A stretch of 64,000 nucleotides of DNA from Rhodococcus rhodnii NBRC 100604 (GCF_001894925.1 NZ_BCXD01000009.1:124001-188000); one strand, 5' to 3'; shown: positions 9,019 through 18,445, counted from the first letter of the stretch. Numbers and translations are program-made. Notes: generated by a model not told the origin, from the sequence alone.

Positions 9019-11373
9019 GTGAACTCGCCGACCGTGATCCACCGTATCGCCGATGAACTGTCCGTACGAGAGTCGCAGGTGGCCGCAGCCGTCGGCCTGC
9101 TCGACGGCGGTGCGACGGTGCCGTTCGTCGCCCGCTACCGCAAGGAGGCCACCGGCGGTCTCGACGACGCACAGCTGCGTCTGCTCGACGAGCGCGTCCG
9201 CTACCTCCGCGAACTCGACGAACGGCGCGCCGCGATCCTCGAGTCGATCGACCAGCAGGGCAAGCTCGACGACGCTCTGCGCGCGCAGATCGCGCAGGCC
9301 GACACCAAGGCGCGGCTCGAGGACATCTACCTGCCGTACAAGCCGAAGCGCAGGACCAAGGCGCAGATCGCGCGCGAAGCCGGCCACGAGCCCGTCGCCG
9401 ACGCCCTCGCCTCGGATCCCACGATCGATCCCGCGTCGTACACCGCCGAGCAGCTCGACGGCGCCCGCGCGATCCTCGTCGAGCGGTTCTCCGAGGACGC
9501 CGATCTCGTGGGCGAGCTGCGTTCGCTCGTATGGGAACGCGGCTGCCTGCGATCGGTGGTGCGCGACGGCAAGGAGTCGGCGGGCGCGAAGTTCGCGGAC
9601 TACTTCGAGTTCGGCGAGGCGTTCACGTCGCTGCCGTCGCACCGCATCCTCGCGCTGCTGCGCGGCGAGAAGGAGGAGGTGCTCTCGCTCACGCTGGTCC
9701 CGGACGCCGAGCAGCCCGAGGACGCCGTGCGCTCCGTCTTCGAGGAGCGCATCGCCGCGCACTTCGGGATCGCCGACCGGGGCCGCCCCGCCGACGGGTG
9801 GCTGCTCGACACCGTGCGCTGGGCGTGGAAGACGAAACTCAACGTCACACTCGGCATCGACACCCGGATGCGGCTCCGTCGTGCCGCTGAAGAGGACGCC
9901 GTCACGATCTTCGCGAAGAACCTCGAGGATCTGCTGCTCGCTGCCCCCGCGGGCACCCGCACGACGATGGGACTCGACCCGGGATTCCGGACGGGAACCA
10001 AGGTCGCCGTCGTCGACGCCACGGGCAAGGTCCTGGCGTACGACACGATCCACCCGCATCAGCCGCACAACAGGTGGGACGCCGCGCTGGCGACGCTCGA
10101 CCGCCTCGTACGCGAACACGGCGTCGACCTCGTCGCGATCGGCAACGGCACGGCGTCGCGCGAGACCGACGCACTCGCGACCGAACTCGTCGCCAGGTCG
10201 GGTCGCAGCGGGATCGCGAAGGTCGTCGTCTCCGAGGCGGGCGCCTCGGTCTACTCGGCGTCCGAGTACGCGTCGCGCGAGCTGCCCGATCTCGACGTCT
10301 CGATTCGCGGTGCGGTGTCGATCGCACGCCGCCTGCAGGACCCGCTCGCCGAACTCGTCAAGATCGACCCGAAGTCGATCGGTGTGGGGCAGTACCAGCA
10401 CGACATCTCGGAGACGCTGCTCGCGCGCTCGCTCGGCGCCGTCGTCGAGGACGCCGTCAACGCGGTCGGCGTCGACGTCAACACCGCATCCGTGCCGCTG
10501 CTCTCGCGGGTCTCGGGTGTCACGGCGTCGCTCGCGGAGGCGATCATCACGTATCGCGACGCGAACGGCCCGTTCCGGTCCCGCCGCGAGCTGACGAAGG
10601 TGCCGCGGCTCGGCCCCAAGGCGTTCGAGCAGTGCGCCGGCTTCCTGCGGATCCGCGGCGGCGACGATCCGCTCGACTCGTCCGCGGTGCACCCCGAGGC
10701 CTATCCCGTCGTGCATCGCATCCTCGAGCGGACCGGTTGCGATGTCACGGGCATCGTGGGCAACGCACGGGTGCTCGGCTCGCTCGATCCCGCCGACTTC
10801 GTCGACGACACATTCGGGGTGCCCACCGTCAGCGACATCATCGGCGAACTCGACAAGCCCGGACGCGACCCCCGACCCGAGTTCGTGACGGCGACGTTCG
10901 CGGCGGGCGTCGAGAAGGTCGGCGATCTGAAGCCGGGGATGATCCTCGAGGGCGTCGTCACCAACGTCGCGGCGTTCGGCGCCTTCGTGGACGTCGGTGT
11001 CCACCAGGACGGGCTCGTGCACGTGTCGGCGATGTCGAAGACGTTCGTGAACGATCCGCACACCGTCGTGAAGTCGGGACAGGTCGTGAAGGTCAAGGTG
11101 CTCGAGGTCGACGTCGAGCGGCAACGAATCGGCCTCACGCTGCGTCTCGACGACGAGCCGGGCGCACCGAAGCGCGGCGGCGCCGGAGGCAGGGGCAACG
11201 GCAACGGACAGGGCGGCAGCGGCCGCGGCAACGGTGGCCGGGCCGAGGGCGGCCGCGGTGGACGGAACCAGGGCCGCGGCGACGGCGGCCGTGGCGGACG
11301 TGGGGGAGCAGCGGCGCCCGCGGCGTCCGGGTCGATGGCGGACGCACTCCGGAAGGCGGGCTTCGGCAGGTGA
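9019..11373 (+). CDS. tex: Tex-family RNA-binding transcription accessory protein
   Basis: A 784-aa Tex protein. The start region VIHRIADELSVRESQVAAAVGLLDGGATVPFVARYRK (quoted in parts) is family-typical. A YqgF/RuvC-like nuclease fold begins near MGLDPGFRTGTKVAVVD. Helix-hairpin-helix motifs follow (NTASVPLLSRVSG, FRSRRELTKVPRLGPKAFEQ), then an S1 domain (VVTNVAAFGAFVDVGVHQDG). The tail is a Gly/Arg/Asn-rich RGG-like run of about 50 residues that ends in MADALRKAGFGR. The GTG at 9019 lies 8 nt after a TAGGGT -10, suggesting a leaderless message. A second GTG at 9034 is possible. Confidence 0.94.
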   Translation: MNSPTVIHRIADELSVRESQVAAAVGLLDGGATVPFVARYRKEATGGLDDAQLRLLDERVRYLRELDERRAAILESIDQQGKLDDALRAQIAQADTKARLEDIYLPYKPKRRTKAQIAREAGHEPVADALASDPTIDPASYTAEQLDGARAILVERFSEDADLVGELRSLVWERGCLRSVVRDGKESAGAKFADYFEFGEAFTSLPSHRILALLRGEKEEVLSLTLVPDAEQPEDAVRSVFEERIAAHFGIADRGRPADGWLLDTVRWAWKTKLNVTLGIDTRMRLRRAAEEDAVTIFAKNLEDLLLAAPAGTRTTMGLDPGFRTGTKVAVVDATGKVLAYDTIHPHQPHNRWDAALATLDRLVREHGVDLVAIGNGTASRETDALATELVARSGRSGIAKVVVSEAGASVYSASEYASRELPDLDVSIRGAVSIARRLQDPLAELVKIDPKSIGVGQYQHDISETLLARSLGAVVEDAVNAVGVDVNTASVPLLSRVSGVTASLAEAIITYRDANGPFRSRRELTKVPRLGPKAFEQCAGFLRIRGGDDPLDSSAVHPEAYPVVHRILERTGCDVTGIVGNARVLGSLDPADFVDDTFGVPTVSDIIGELDKPGRDPRPEFVTATFAAGVEKVGDLKPGMILEGVVTNVAAFGAFVDVGVHQDGLVHVSAMSKTFVNDPHTVVKSGQVVKVKVLEVDVERQRIGLTLRLDDEPGAPKRGGAGGRGNGNGQGGSGRGNGGRAEGGRGGRNQGRGDGGRGGRGGAAAPAASGSMADALRKAGFGR

Positions 11374-11414
11374 TTCGGCCCGGGTCGGTGTGAGCGGGCT
11401 GCGATAGTGGGTGG

Positions 11415-12431
11415 ATGGCCGCGTGGTTCCAGCGCGAGATCGTCGATCACGGGCACGTCCAGCTCTTCGGCTTCTTCGTCGGATTCGTGCTGACGTTCCT
11501 GTTCATCCGGCTGAGCACCCGCATGATCCGCGCGAACGTGCGGTGGTGGCCCGGCAACATCACGCCGGGTGGCCAGCACATCCACCACGCCGTCTTCGGT
11601 GTGGTCATCGTGTTCGCCGCGGTGGTCCCGCTGCTCGCGACGATCGAGTCCGCGAACCGCGTCGCCTCGACAGCGCTCGCGAGCGCGATCGGGATCGGTG
11701 CGGCGCTCATCCTCGACGAGTTCGCGCTGATCTTCTACCTGCGCGACGTCTACTGGAGCGAGCAGGGCAGGGTGTCGGTGGACGCCGTGTTCACGGCGAT
11801 CGGGATCACCGCGCTCTTCCTGATCGGGGTGCATCCGCTCGCCGCGATCCGCTCGGCCGAGATGGCGGAGGCGTCGGGGGTCGGACTGCGCGTCGGGGTG
11901 GGCGTCGCGACGGTCGTGAACCTCGCGCTGGCCGTGATCGTGCTGCTCAAGGGGAAGATCTGGACCGGGCTGGTGGGGTTGTTCGTGCCGCCGCTGCTCG
12001 TCGTGGGAGCGATCCGCGTCGGCCGTCCCGCCGCGCCGTGGGCACGATGGTTCTATCGGGCCGGTGACGCCAGGGCCGCGCGGGCGATCGAGCACGAGAA
12101 GCGCTGGCGGGTACCGGTCGAGGAGGCGCGGATCTATCTGCAGGATCTCGTCGCGGGCCGGCCGGACCAGGACCGCGCACGAGTGGAGGCCCGGCGCCGC
12201 ATCGACCGCGCCGTCACCGTGGCCCCGCCGCCGATTTCGCCTGCGACGGGCGAGTCTGGCACAATGGGGAGGTTGCCTGGACAGGTCCGTTCTCCGCATG
12301 CCTCGCGTGCGGCCGACACGTCCGCGGCGGCATCCCACGATCTGGGCACGAACCAGTCGAGCTCCGACGACACCGTCGGGTCGCCGCTCGGTTCCTCTGC
12401 TCGCTGCGAAGAACGCAAGGATGGAAAATGA
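11415..12431 (+). CDS. Multi-pass membrane protein of unknown function
   Basis: A 338-aa frame with about six hydrophobic segments in the first ~210 residues ([91 protein letters not shown]). A basic hydrophilic tail follows. The motif [12 protein letters not shown] recalls metal-binding histidines in small actinobacterial membrane proteins. ATG 11415 follows a GATAGT hexamer by 6 nt, so probably leaderless. The last ~60 codons run through the rplS promoter and leader and the stop overlaps the rplS ATG (ATGA), so they are low complexity and may be dispensable. I do not recognise the family. Confidence 0.7.
   Translation: MAAWFQREIVDHGHVQLFGFFVGFVLTFLFIRLSTRMIRANVRWWPGNITPGGQHIHHAVFGVVIVFAAVVPLLATIESANRVASTALASAIGIGAALILDEFALIFYLRDVYWSEQGRVSVDAVFTAIGITALFLIGVHPLAAIRSAEMAEASGVGLRVGVGVATVVNLALAVIVLLKGKIWTGLVGLFVPPLLVVGAIRVGRPAAPWARWFYRAGDARAARAIEHEKRWRVPVEEARIYLQDLVAGRPDQDRARVEARRRIDRAVTVAPPPISPATGESGTMGRLPGQVRSPHASRAADTSAAASHDLGTNQSSSDDTVGSPLGSSARCEERKDGK
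12255..12427 (+). promoter_or_regulatory. rplS promoter block and leader
   Basis: The block TCTGGCACAATGGGGAG (from 12255) matches the rpsP promoter block at nearly every position; the -10 would be CACAAT at 12260-12265. A leader of about 155 nt leads to the aaggat RBS before ATG 12428. It lies inside the 3' end of the upstream membrane-protein frame. No known leader family is assigned. Confidence 0.55.
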
Positions 12432-12769
12432 ACACCCTGGACTTCCTGGACGCCCAGTCCCTCCGCGACGACATCCCCGACTTTCGTCCCGGTGACACCC
12501 TGAACGTGCACGTCAAGGTCATCGAGGGCTCGAAGGAGCGCGTGCAGGTCTTCAAGGGCGTCGTGATCCGCCGCCAGGGCGGTGGCATCCGCGAGACCTT
12601 CACGGTCCGCAAGGTGTCGTTCGGCGTCGGCGTCGAGCGTACGTTCCCGGTCCACAGCCCCAACCTCGCCAAGGTCGAGGTCGCGACGCGAGGCGACGTT
12701 CGCCGCGCGAAGCTCTACTACCTGCGCGACCTGCGTGGCAAGGCCGCCAAGATCAAGGAGAAGCGCTGA
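12428..12769 (+). CDS. rplS: 50S ribosomal protein L19
   Basis: A 113-aa L19, normal length, located at the 30S-50S interface. The conserved core ([52 protein letters not shown]) and the tail [19 protein letters not shown] are intact. It has its own promoter block and a near-perfect terminator, so it can be a single-gene transcript, although its ATG also overlaps the upstream stop. Confidence 0.98.
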   Translation: MNTLDFLDAQSLRDDIPDFRPGDTLNVHVKVIEGSKERVQVFKGVVIRRQGGGIRETFTVRKVSFGVGVERTFPVHSPNLAKVEVATRGDVRRAKLYYLRDLRGKAAKIKEKR

Positions 12770-12816
12770 CGGCTGCGCCGCCGAGCCTCCGCTCGACGGT
12801 CACGTCACCGCGCCGT

Positions 12817-12848
12817 AGCCCGGCACCGCGTTCGCGCGGTGCCGGGCT
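12817..12848 (+). terminator. rplS terminator
   Basis: A perfect 14-bp stem (12817-12830 with 12835-12848) closed by a TTCG tetraloop and followed by actctgttt. This is one of the clearest intrinsic terminators in the window. It rules out GTG 12839, which is inside the stem, as a sensible start for lepB. Confidence 0.92.
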
Positions 12849-12859
12849 ACTCTGTTTCG

Positions 12860-13660
12860 GTGACAGATTCGCCGAGGGGGACGCCCCCGCCCGCTGCCGG
12901 TGACGACGATCCGCTCGCGCGCTTCGCGACGGTCGACGGAGACGACGGAGAGGGCAAGAAGGAGCGTTCGTTCTGGCGCGAGCTGCCGATCCTGATCCTC
13001 GTCGCGCTCGTCCTGAGCTTCCTGCTCCAGACCTTCGTCGCACGCGTGTATCTGATTCCCTCGGAGTCGATGGAACCCACGCTCCACGGCTGCCCGGGCT
13101 GCACGGGCGACCGCATCGTCGTCGAGAAGATCGGGTACCGCTTCTCGGACCCGCGCCCCGGCGACGTCGTGGTCTTCCGCGGGCCCGATTCGTGGTCGCA
13201 CGATCTCGTGTCCACGCGCTCCGACAACGTCGTCGTGCGCGGCCTGCAGGAGGTCGGGTCCTACGTGGGACTCGTCGCCCCCGACGAGAACGATCTCGTG
13301 AAGCGGGTCATCGCGACGGGCGGGCAGACCGTCGAATGCTGCGACGACGAGGGCCGAATCCTGGTGGATGGTCAGCCCATCGACGAGCCGTACGTGCAGA
13401 TGGACTTCCCGTTCGTTCCCGGCGAGATGACGTGCGAGACGGATCTGAAGTCGCCGCGCTGCTTCGGCCCGGTCACCGTTCCCGACGACAACCTGTGGAT
13501 GATGGGTGACAACCGCTCGAACTCGGCGGATTCTCGGTATCACGTGAACGACGAGTATCAGGGCACGATCCCGGTGGACAACGTCATCGGCAAGGCTCGC
13601 TGGATCGTGCTGCCGCCGTCGCGCATGGGTTCCGTACCCGCCCCCGAGATCCAGAACTGA
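12860..13660 (+). CDS. lepB: Signal peptidase I
   Basis: A 266-aa type I leader peptidase that cleaves Sec/Tat signal peptides outside the membrane. A short Pro/Asp-rich cytoplasmic start precedes one membrane segment (ELPILILVALVLSFLLQTFV). The catalytic Ser70 lies in IPSESMEPT and Lys148 in NDLVKRVIA. The C-terminal box MMGDNRSNSADSRYH is complete. Two Cys pairs (GCPGCTG and ECCDDEG) are present in the periplasmic domain. The GTG at 12860 is chosen because a TACTCT -10 ends exactly 6 nt before it, pointing to a leaderless mRNA, while the in-frame GTG at 12839 sits in the rplS terminator. Confidence 0.94.
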   Translation: MTDSPRGTPPPAAGDDDPLARFATVDGDDGEGKKERSFWRELPILILVALVLSFLLQTFVARVYLIPSESMEPTLHGCPGCTGDRIVVEKIGYRFSDPRPGDVVVFRGPDSWSHDLVSTRSDNVVVRGLQEVGSYVGLVAPDENDLVKRVIATGGQTVECCDDEGRILVDGQPIDEPYVQMDFPFVPGEMTCETDLKSPRCFGPVTVPDDNLWMMGDNRSNSADSRYHVNDEYQGTIPVDNVIGKARWIVLPPSRMGSVPAPEIQN

Positions 13661-13681
13661 CCGGAAACAGGCGATCCACCA

Positions 13682-14476
13682 GTGTCCGCACCATCCCCTC
13701 GCGCGCCGGGAGCGTGGCCTCCTCGTGCCACCATCCGGCGGTCTGCGGGGCTGCGCACCGTCGAATCGACACTGCTGCGCTGCGGACTCGGCCCGGTGGC
13801 CGGTGTCGACGAGGCCGGCCGCGGCGCGTGTGCCGGTCCGCTCGTCGTCGCCGCGTGCGTCCTACCGCCACGGCCGCTCCCGTCGCTCGCACGACTCGAC
13901 GACTCGAAGAAGCTCACCGAGAAGGTGCGCGAGGAGTTGTTCCCCCTCATCGTCCGGTACTCGTCGGCGTGGAGCGTCGTGCAGTTCTCGGCGGCCGAGG
14001 TGGATGCGATGGGGGTGCACCGCGCGAACATCGAGGGGATGCGGCGCGCCGTCGCGGGCCTCGACACCGCGCCGGGATACGTCCTGACGGACGGTTTCCG
14101 CGTCCCCGGTCTTCCCGCGCCGTCCCTGCCGGTGATCGGTGGCGACGCGGCGGCCGCGTGCATCGCGGCGGCGAGCGTGCTCGCGAAGGTCACGCGCGAC
14201 CGGATCATGGTCGATCTCGATCGGGATCTCCCGGGATACGGGTTCGCGGTGCACAAGGGGTACTGCACGCGCCGGCACATGGGCGCGATCTCGGATCTCG
14301 GGGCGTCCGGTGAGCACCGGATGTCGTGGTCGAACGTGCGCGCGATCGTGCACGGGGCGCGCGTCGACCAGGTCGAGACACAGGAGTACACCGAGACCCA
14401 GGAGTACGCGGAAACCCAGGAGTACACCGGCGATTCCGACGTCGTGGGAGACCACGCCACGACGGATGCGGTGTAG
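13682..14476 (+). CDS. rnhB: Ribonuclease HII
   Basis: A 264-aa RNase HII, which removes ribonucleotides and primers from DNA. The active-site motif [24 protein letters not shown], and [21 protein letters not shown] are present. The N-terminal ~30 residues are a basic, Pro-rich extension. The C-terminal ~40 residues are an unusual tail with three copies of ETQEY(T/A) encoded by an exact 18-nt repeat. Starts at GTG 13682, 21 nt after lepB, and precedes the DUF2469 gene as in other Mycobacteriales. Confidence 0.94.
   Translation: MSAPSPRAPGAWPPRATIRRSAGLRTVESTLLRCGLGPVAGVDEAGRGACAGPLVVAACVLPPRPLPSLARLDDSKKLTEKVREELFPLIVRYSSAWSVVQFSAAEVDAMGVHRANIEGMRRAVAGLDTAPGYVLTDGFRVPGLPAPSLPVIGGDAAAACIAAASVLAKVTRDRIMVDLDRDLPGYGFAVHKGYCTRRHMGAISDLGASGEHRMSWSNVRAIVHGARVDQVETQEYTETQEYAETQEYTGDSDVVGDHATTDAV
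14375..14428 (+). repeat. 3 x 18-nt tandem repeat in the rnhB tail
   Basis: Three head-to-tail units encode ETQEYT / ETQEYA / ETQEYT. Units differ only at third-codon positions and one Thr/Ala change. The copy number keeps the reading frame, so slippage would change tail length without inactivating the enzyme. Confidence 0.9.
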
Positions 14477-14596
14477 CCGGATGGGCGTGTGGTCGGATGA
14501 ACGAGCCCGGTGCGTGCACGGAACCGGGTGGAGGTGCGCGATGATGGATCGTCACCATGATCGCGCCAGACGAGAAGCAGGAGGATGCACCGACCG

Positions 14597-14914
14597 ATGA
14601 GTGCCGAGGATCTCGAGAAGTACGAAACCGAGATGGAACTGTCCCTGTACAGGGAGTACCGGGACATCGTCGGGCAGTTCTCGTACGTCGTCGAAACCGA
14701 GCGCCGCTTCTATCTCGCGAATTCGGTCGAGCTGATCCCGCACAACGCGGACGGCGAGATCTACTTCGAACTGCGGATGTCCGACGCGTGGGTCTGGGAC
14801 ATGTACCGACCCGCGAGGTTCGTCAAATACGTGCGGGTGATCACGTTCAAGGACGTGAACATCGAGGAGCTCGACAAGCCCGAGCTGCGCCTGCCGGACG
14901 ACGGATTGCGCTGA
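14597..14914 (+). CDS. DUF2469 protein (Rv2901c-like)
   Basis: A 105-aa acidic, soluble protein of unknown function that is strongly conserved downstream of rnhB in actinobacteria. The sequence MSAEDLEKYETEMELSLYRE, FSYVVETERRFYLANSV and WVWDMYRPARFVKYVRV is nearly invariant in the family as I know it. ATG 14597 is chosen over ATG 14585 because it matches the family start and leaves room for the aggagg RBS at 14579-14584. Confidence 0.93.
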   Translation: MSAEDLEKYETEMELSLYREYRDIVGQFSYVVETERRFYLANSVELIPHNADGEIYFELRMSDAWVWDMYRPARFVKYVRVITFKDVNIEELDKPELRLPDDGLR

Positions 14915-15036
14915 CGTAGACGCCGTAGAGGCTCAACTGCCCCCACGGCACCGGCCAACGGCGCTACGGTGACTCGGTCGCCGCGTCCTCGGCCGCGGTG
15001 TGCGCTGCCCGATTCCCGACGGAAGGCTCCCACCTC

Positions 15037-16929
15037 GTGTTCCGGTCCGCTTGGCGAGAACTCCACAAACCGGTGTTCGTCCCCGCGTCGATCGTCATCC
15101 TCGTCCTCATCGTCTTCTCGGTCGTGTACTCCGGTACCGCGGCCGACGCGTTCGATCGGCTGAACTCCGGCATCACCGCCGGTGTCGGCTGGTGGTACGT
15201 GCTCGCAGCGACCGGGTTCGTCGCCTTCGCGCTGTACTGCGGTCTGTCGCGGATCGGCAACATCAAGCTCGGCCGCGACGACGAAGAACCCGAGTTCGGT
15301 GTGCTGTCCTGGTTCGCGATGCTCTTCAGCGCGGGCATGGGCATCGGCCTCGTGTTCTACGGCGTCGCCGAGCCGCTGTCGCACTACGTGACGCCCCCCG
15401 AAGCGGGCGGAATCGACGGGCAGACCGACGCCGCCGCGAATCAGGCGCTCGAGCTCACGCTGTACCACTGGGGCCTGCACGCCTGGGCGATCTACGTCGT
15501 GATCGGCCTCGGGCTCGCCTACATGACGTTCCGCAAGGGACGGCCGCTGTCGGTGCGCTGGATCCTCGAACCGCTGCTCGGCAGGGACCGCATCGAGGGC
15601 TGGATCGGCAACGTCATCGACGTCGTCGCGATCGTGGGCACGCTGTTCGGTGTCGCGACGTCGCTCGGTTTCGGTATCCAGCAGATCTCCGCCGGCCTCG
15701 AGTACCTCGGCTGGATCGAGGTGAACAACTGGGTCACCATTCTGCTCATCGCGGGCATCACGGCGCTCGCGATCTACTCCGTCGTCTCCGGTGTGAGCAA
15801 GGGCCTGCGGTGGCTGTCGAACATCAACATGACGCTCGCGGCGCTGCTCGCGCTGTTCGTGTTCCTGCTCGGTTCCACGCTCTTCCTGCTGCAGTCGTGG
15901 GTGCAGAACCTCGGCAACTACGTCCAGGCGCTTCCGGAGCTCATGCTGCGGACGGCTCCGTTCTCCGACGACGGCTGGGCCGGTGCCTGGACGATCTTCT
16001 ACTGGGGCTGGTGGATCAGCTGGGCGCCGTTCGTCGGCATGTTCATCGCCCGGATCTCACGTGGCCGTACGATCCGTCAGTTCGTGTTCGGAGTCCTGCT
16101 CGCGCCGACCATCGTCAGCACGATCTGGTTCACGATCTTCGGTGACAGCGCGATCCTTCGTCAGCGCGACGAGGGCGACATGCTCGCAGCCGACGGCTCC
16201 GTCGACAACAACACGTCGTTGTTCCAGCTGCTCGGCGACTATCCGCTCTCGACCGTGACCAGCGTGCTCGCGATCCTCGTGATCATCTTCTTCTTCGTGA
16301 CGTCCTCGGACTCCGGCTCGCTCGTCATCGACATGCTCTCGACGGGCGGCAAGATCGAGACGTCGAAGATCACCCGCGTGTACTGGTCCGTGGTCGAGGG
16401 TGTCGCCGCCGCGGTGCTCCTCCTCATCGGTGGCAGCGGTTCGCTCACGGCGCTGCAGACGATGTCGATAGCCACGGCTGTACCGTTCTCGATCATCATG
16501 GTTCTCGCGTGTATCGCCATGCTCAAGGCCTTCCACTACGACGTCGCGACGACTCCCCGGTACGTGCGCGTGCAGGTCCGGGAAGGCGGCGGCGCCGTCA
16601 CGACGGAGCCCACCGCAGCGCCGCGCGGGGGACGGCAGGGCAGGCCGGGAATCTCGGCGACCCTCGCGGGCCTCGTTCCGCAGCGATCGCTCGATCACGA
16701 CATCTCCGACGGCCCGGATGCGCCGATGGTGCTCGCGGTGCACGATCTGCCGCAGCATGCGGTCAACGTTCACCCGGAGAGCGGCGAGGTCACCGTCGCC
16801 CAGAACATCCACCCGGAGGACCCGCTCGGCGGCGAGACGTTCGAGACGCCGGAGTTCGAGGAGTCCGCGGAGGCGCACGAGCGCGCCATCGACCCGGAGA
16901 AGCGGAAGGACGCGGACCGGGACGACTGA
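15037..16929 (+). CDS. BCCT-family betaine/choline/carnitine transporter
   Basis: A sodium- or proton-coupled importer of quaternary ammonium osmolytes, about 630 aa with 12 hydrophobic segments. Family motifs are GMGIGLVFYGVAEPLSHY and FYWGWWISWAPFVGMFIARISRGRTIRQF (read in parts). The aromatic Trp/Tyr-rich segment that forms the betaine cage is therefore present. The last ~130 residues form a long acidic cytoplasmic tail (HPESGEVTVAQNIHPED). GTG 15037 has a ggaagg RBS; the frame can be extended to GTG 14998. No partner genes lie next to it. It sits where M. tuberculosis has different genes, so it is a local insertion. Confidence 0.92.
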   Translation: MFRSAWRELHKPVFVPASIVILVLIVFSVVYSGTAADAFDRLNSGITAGVGWWYVLAATGFVAFALYCGLSRIGNIKLGRDDEEPEFGVLSWFAMLFSAGMGIGLVFYGVAEPLSHYVTPPEAGGIDGQTDAAANQALELTLYHWGLHAWAIYVVIGLGLAYMTFRKGRPLSVRWILEPLLGRDRIEGWIGNVIDVVAIVGTLFGVATSLGFGIQQISAGLEYLGWIEVNNWVTILLIAGITALAIYSVVSGVSKGLRWLSNINMTLAALLALFVFLLGSTLFLLQSWVQNLGNYVQALPELMLRTAPFSDDGWAGAWTIFYWGWWISWAPFVGMFIARISRGRTIRQFVFGVLLAPTIVSTIWFTIFGDSAILRQRDEGDMLAADGSVDNNTSLFQLLGDYPLSTVTSVLAILVIIFFFVTSSDSGSLVIDMLSTGGKIETSKITRVYWSVVEGVAAAVLLLIGGSGSLTALQTMSIATAVPFSIIMVLACIAMLKAFHYDVATTPRYVRVQVREGGGAVTTEPTAAPRGGRQGRPGISATLAGLVPQRSLDHDISDGPDAPMVLAVHDLPQHAVNVHPESGEVTVAQNIHPEDPLGGETFETPEFEESAEAHERAIDPEKRKDADRDD

Positions 16930-16986
16930 GCCGTTCCCGTCCGGTCGGGGGCGGGCCCGCGGGCCACGCGCAGATATCATGGGCCG

Positions 16987-17925
16987 ATGCCACCACGTTC
17001 GCCGCTGCCGCAGCGGCACGGGTTGTCGGCGGCGTGGCTGCGCGCCCCCGACCGTTCTCCCGATCGCGGCACGCCGTGGTCGACGATGGGCGAGTGGCTT
17101 CGCGAGCGGCTGCCCGAGCGTGTCGACGTCGACGCCATGCTGTGCGGCGCCCGTTTCGTGTACGACGACGGCGCGTCCGTCGCGGCGGGGGATCGGTACC
17201 GGCCGCACACGTTCGTGTGGTTCCACCGGGATCTGCGCGACGAGCCCGACGTCCCCGGCACGATCGACGTCCTTCACCGCGACGAGCGGATCGTCGTCGT
17301 CGACAAGCCGCCGTTCCTGTCGACGATTCCGCGCGGCAGGCACGTGCGGCAGAGCGTCGTCGTCCGGCTGCGCGCAGAACTCGGCCTTCCGGAGCTCTCG
17401 CCCGTGCATCGGCTCGATCGCGTGACGTCCGGGGTGCTCGTTCTCGCGACCGAGCGGCGATGGCGCGGGCCGTATCAGACGCTGTTCCAGAACCGTGACG
17501 TCCGCAAGGTCTATCGAGCGCTGGCGCCGGTCGACCCGTCGCTCGCGTTGCCGTGCACCGTGCGCAATCGGATCGTGAAGGCGCGGGGGCGGTGGCAGGT
17601 GGACGTCCAGGACTGCGAGCGCGACGGGGTCGAGCCCAATGCGGTCACGGTCATCGCACTGGAGGAACGGCTCGGTGAGCGCGGGGTGTATCGGCTCGAA
17701 CCGCACACCGGCCGCACGCATCAGCTGCGCGCGCACCTGAACGGGCTGGGGATCCCGATCGTCGACGACCCGCTGTATCCGGTCGTGCGGGAGGTCGACG
17801 TCGACGATTTCACCAGGCCGTTGCAGCTGCTCGCGAGCGAACTCGAGTTCGTCGACCCGATCGACGGCGCGCCTCGGCGCTTCGCCAGTGGCAGATCGCT
17901 GCCGCTGCTCGCCGCGTCGTCGTAG
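16987..17925 (+). CDS. RluA-family pseudouridine synthase
   Basis: A 312-aa RNA pseudouridine synthase. The catalytic motif VHRLDRVTSGVLVLA is present around residue 142, followed by RKVYRAL and the binding motif ETHTGRTHQLRAHL-like EPHTGRTHQLRAHLNGLG. There is no obvious S4 domain; the N-terminal ~90 residues are a distinct extension. The RNA target cannot be told from sequence. TATCAT at 16975-16980 ends 6 nt before ATG 16987, an ideal leaderless promoter. Confidence 0.9.
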   Translation: MPPRSPLPQRHGLSAAWLRAPDRSPDRGTPWSTMGEWLRERLPERVDVDAMLCGARFVYDDGASVAAGDRYRPHTFVWFHRDLRDEPDVPGTIDVLHRDERIVVVDKPPFLSTIPRGRHVRQSVVVRLRAELGLPELSPVHRLDRVTSGVLVLATERRWRGPYQTLFQNRDVRKVYRALAPVDPSLALPCTVRNRIVKARGRWQVDVQDCERDGVEPNAVTVIALEERLGERGVYRLEPHTGRTHQLRAHLNGLGIPIVDDPLYPVVREVDVDDFTRPLQLLASELEFVDPIDGAPRRFASGRSLPLLAASS

Positions 17926-18088
17926 CCCGGTCCGGCGTCCATCCACAGGTCACGGACTCTCCACAGCCGGGTCCTCCGACGGGGTCCGGCGTCGGTCCCT
18001 GCCGCGAGCATGGTCGTGCGTCGCGGACACCGGGTGTCCCGGCGACGGAATCCCGGTGCGGGACGGCGATCATGTGGGGGGCTGAGCG

Positions 18089-18445
18089 ATGAATGCGCGT
18101 ACCGAACTCGGTTCGCACGGCGAGGAACTGGCGGCGCGATATCTGGTCGAGTCCGGCATGGAGATCCTCGACCGCAACTGGCGGACGCGGGCGGGTGAGC
18201 TCGATCTGATCGCTGCGGACTCGGAGTGTGCGGTCTTCGTCGAGGTGAAGACGCGCACGGGTCTCGGTTACGGCACGCCCGCAGAAGCGGTGACCCCGCT
18301 CAAACAGCGGAGGATCCGTGCGCTCGGAGTCGCTTGGCTGCGGACGAGCGAGCGGTCGTGGGCGAGTGTGCGTTTCGACGTCGTGTCGGTGCTCGTCCGG
18401 CGCGGATATGCGCCGCGGATCGACCACGTCAAGGGCGCGTTCTGA
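18089..18445 (+). CDS. UPF0102 (YraN) family nuclease-fold protein
   Basis: A 118-aa protein with the restriction-endonuclease-like core of the YraN family (GEELAARYLVESGMEILDRNWR, GELDLIAADSECAVFVEVKTR, PLKQRRIRALGVAWL). The E-D-EVK residues of the fold are intact. Function is unproven; the family nearly always sits with comM and dprA, as here. Its TGA overlaps the comM ATG. The 163-nt gap before it shows no gene. Confidence 0.9.
   Translation: MNARTELGSHGEELAARYLVESGMEILDRNWRTRAGELDLIAADSECAVFVEVKTRTGLGYGTPAEAVTPLKQRRIRALGVAWLRTSERSWASVRFDVVSVLVRRGYAPRIDHVKGAF

Noticed and set aside
12839-13660. Longer lepB reading from GTG 12839
   Set aside because: That codon lies within the rplS terminator stem; GTG 12860 has an ideal leaderless promoter.
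14585-14596. Longer DUF2469 start at ATG 14585
   Set aside because: It directly abuts the RBS and adds four residues not in the family; ATG 14597 fits.
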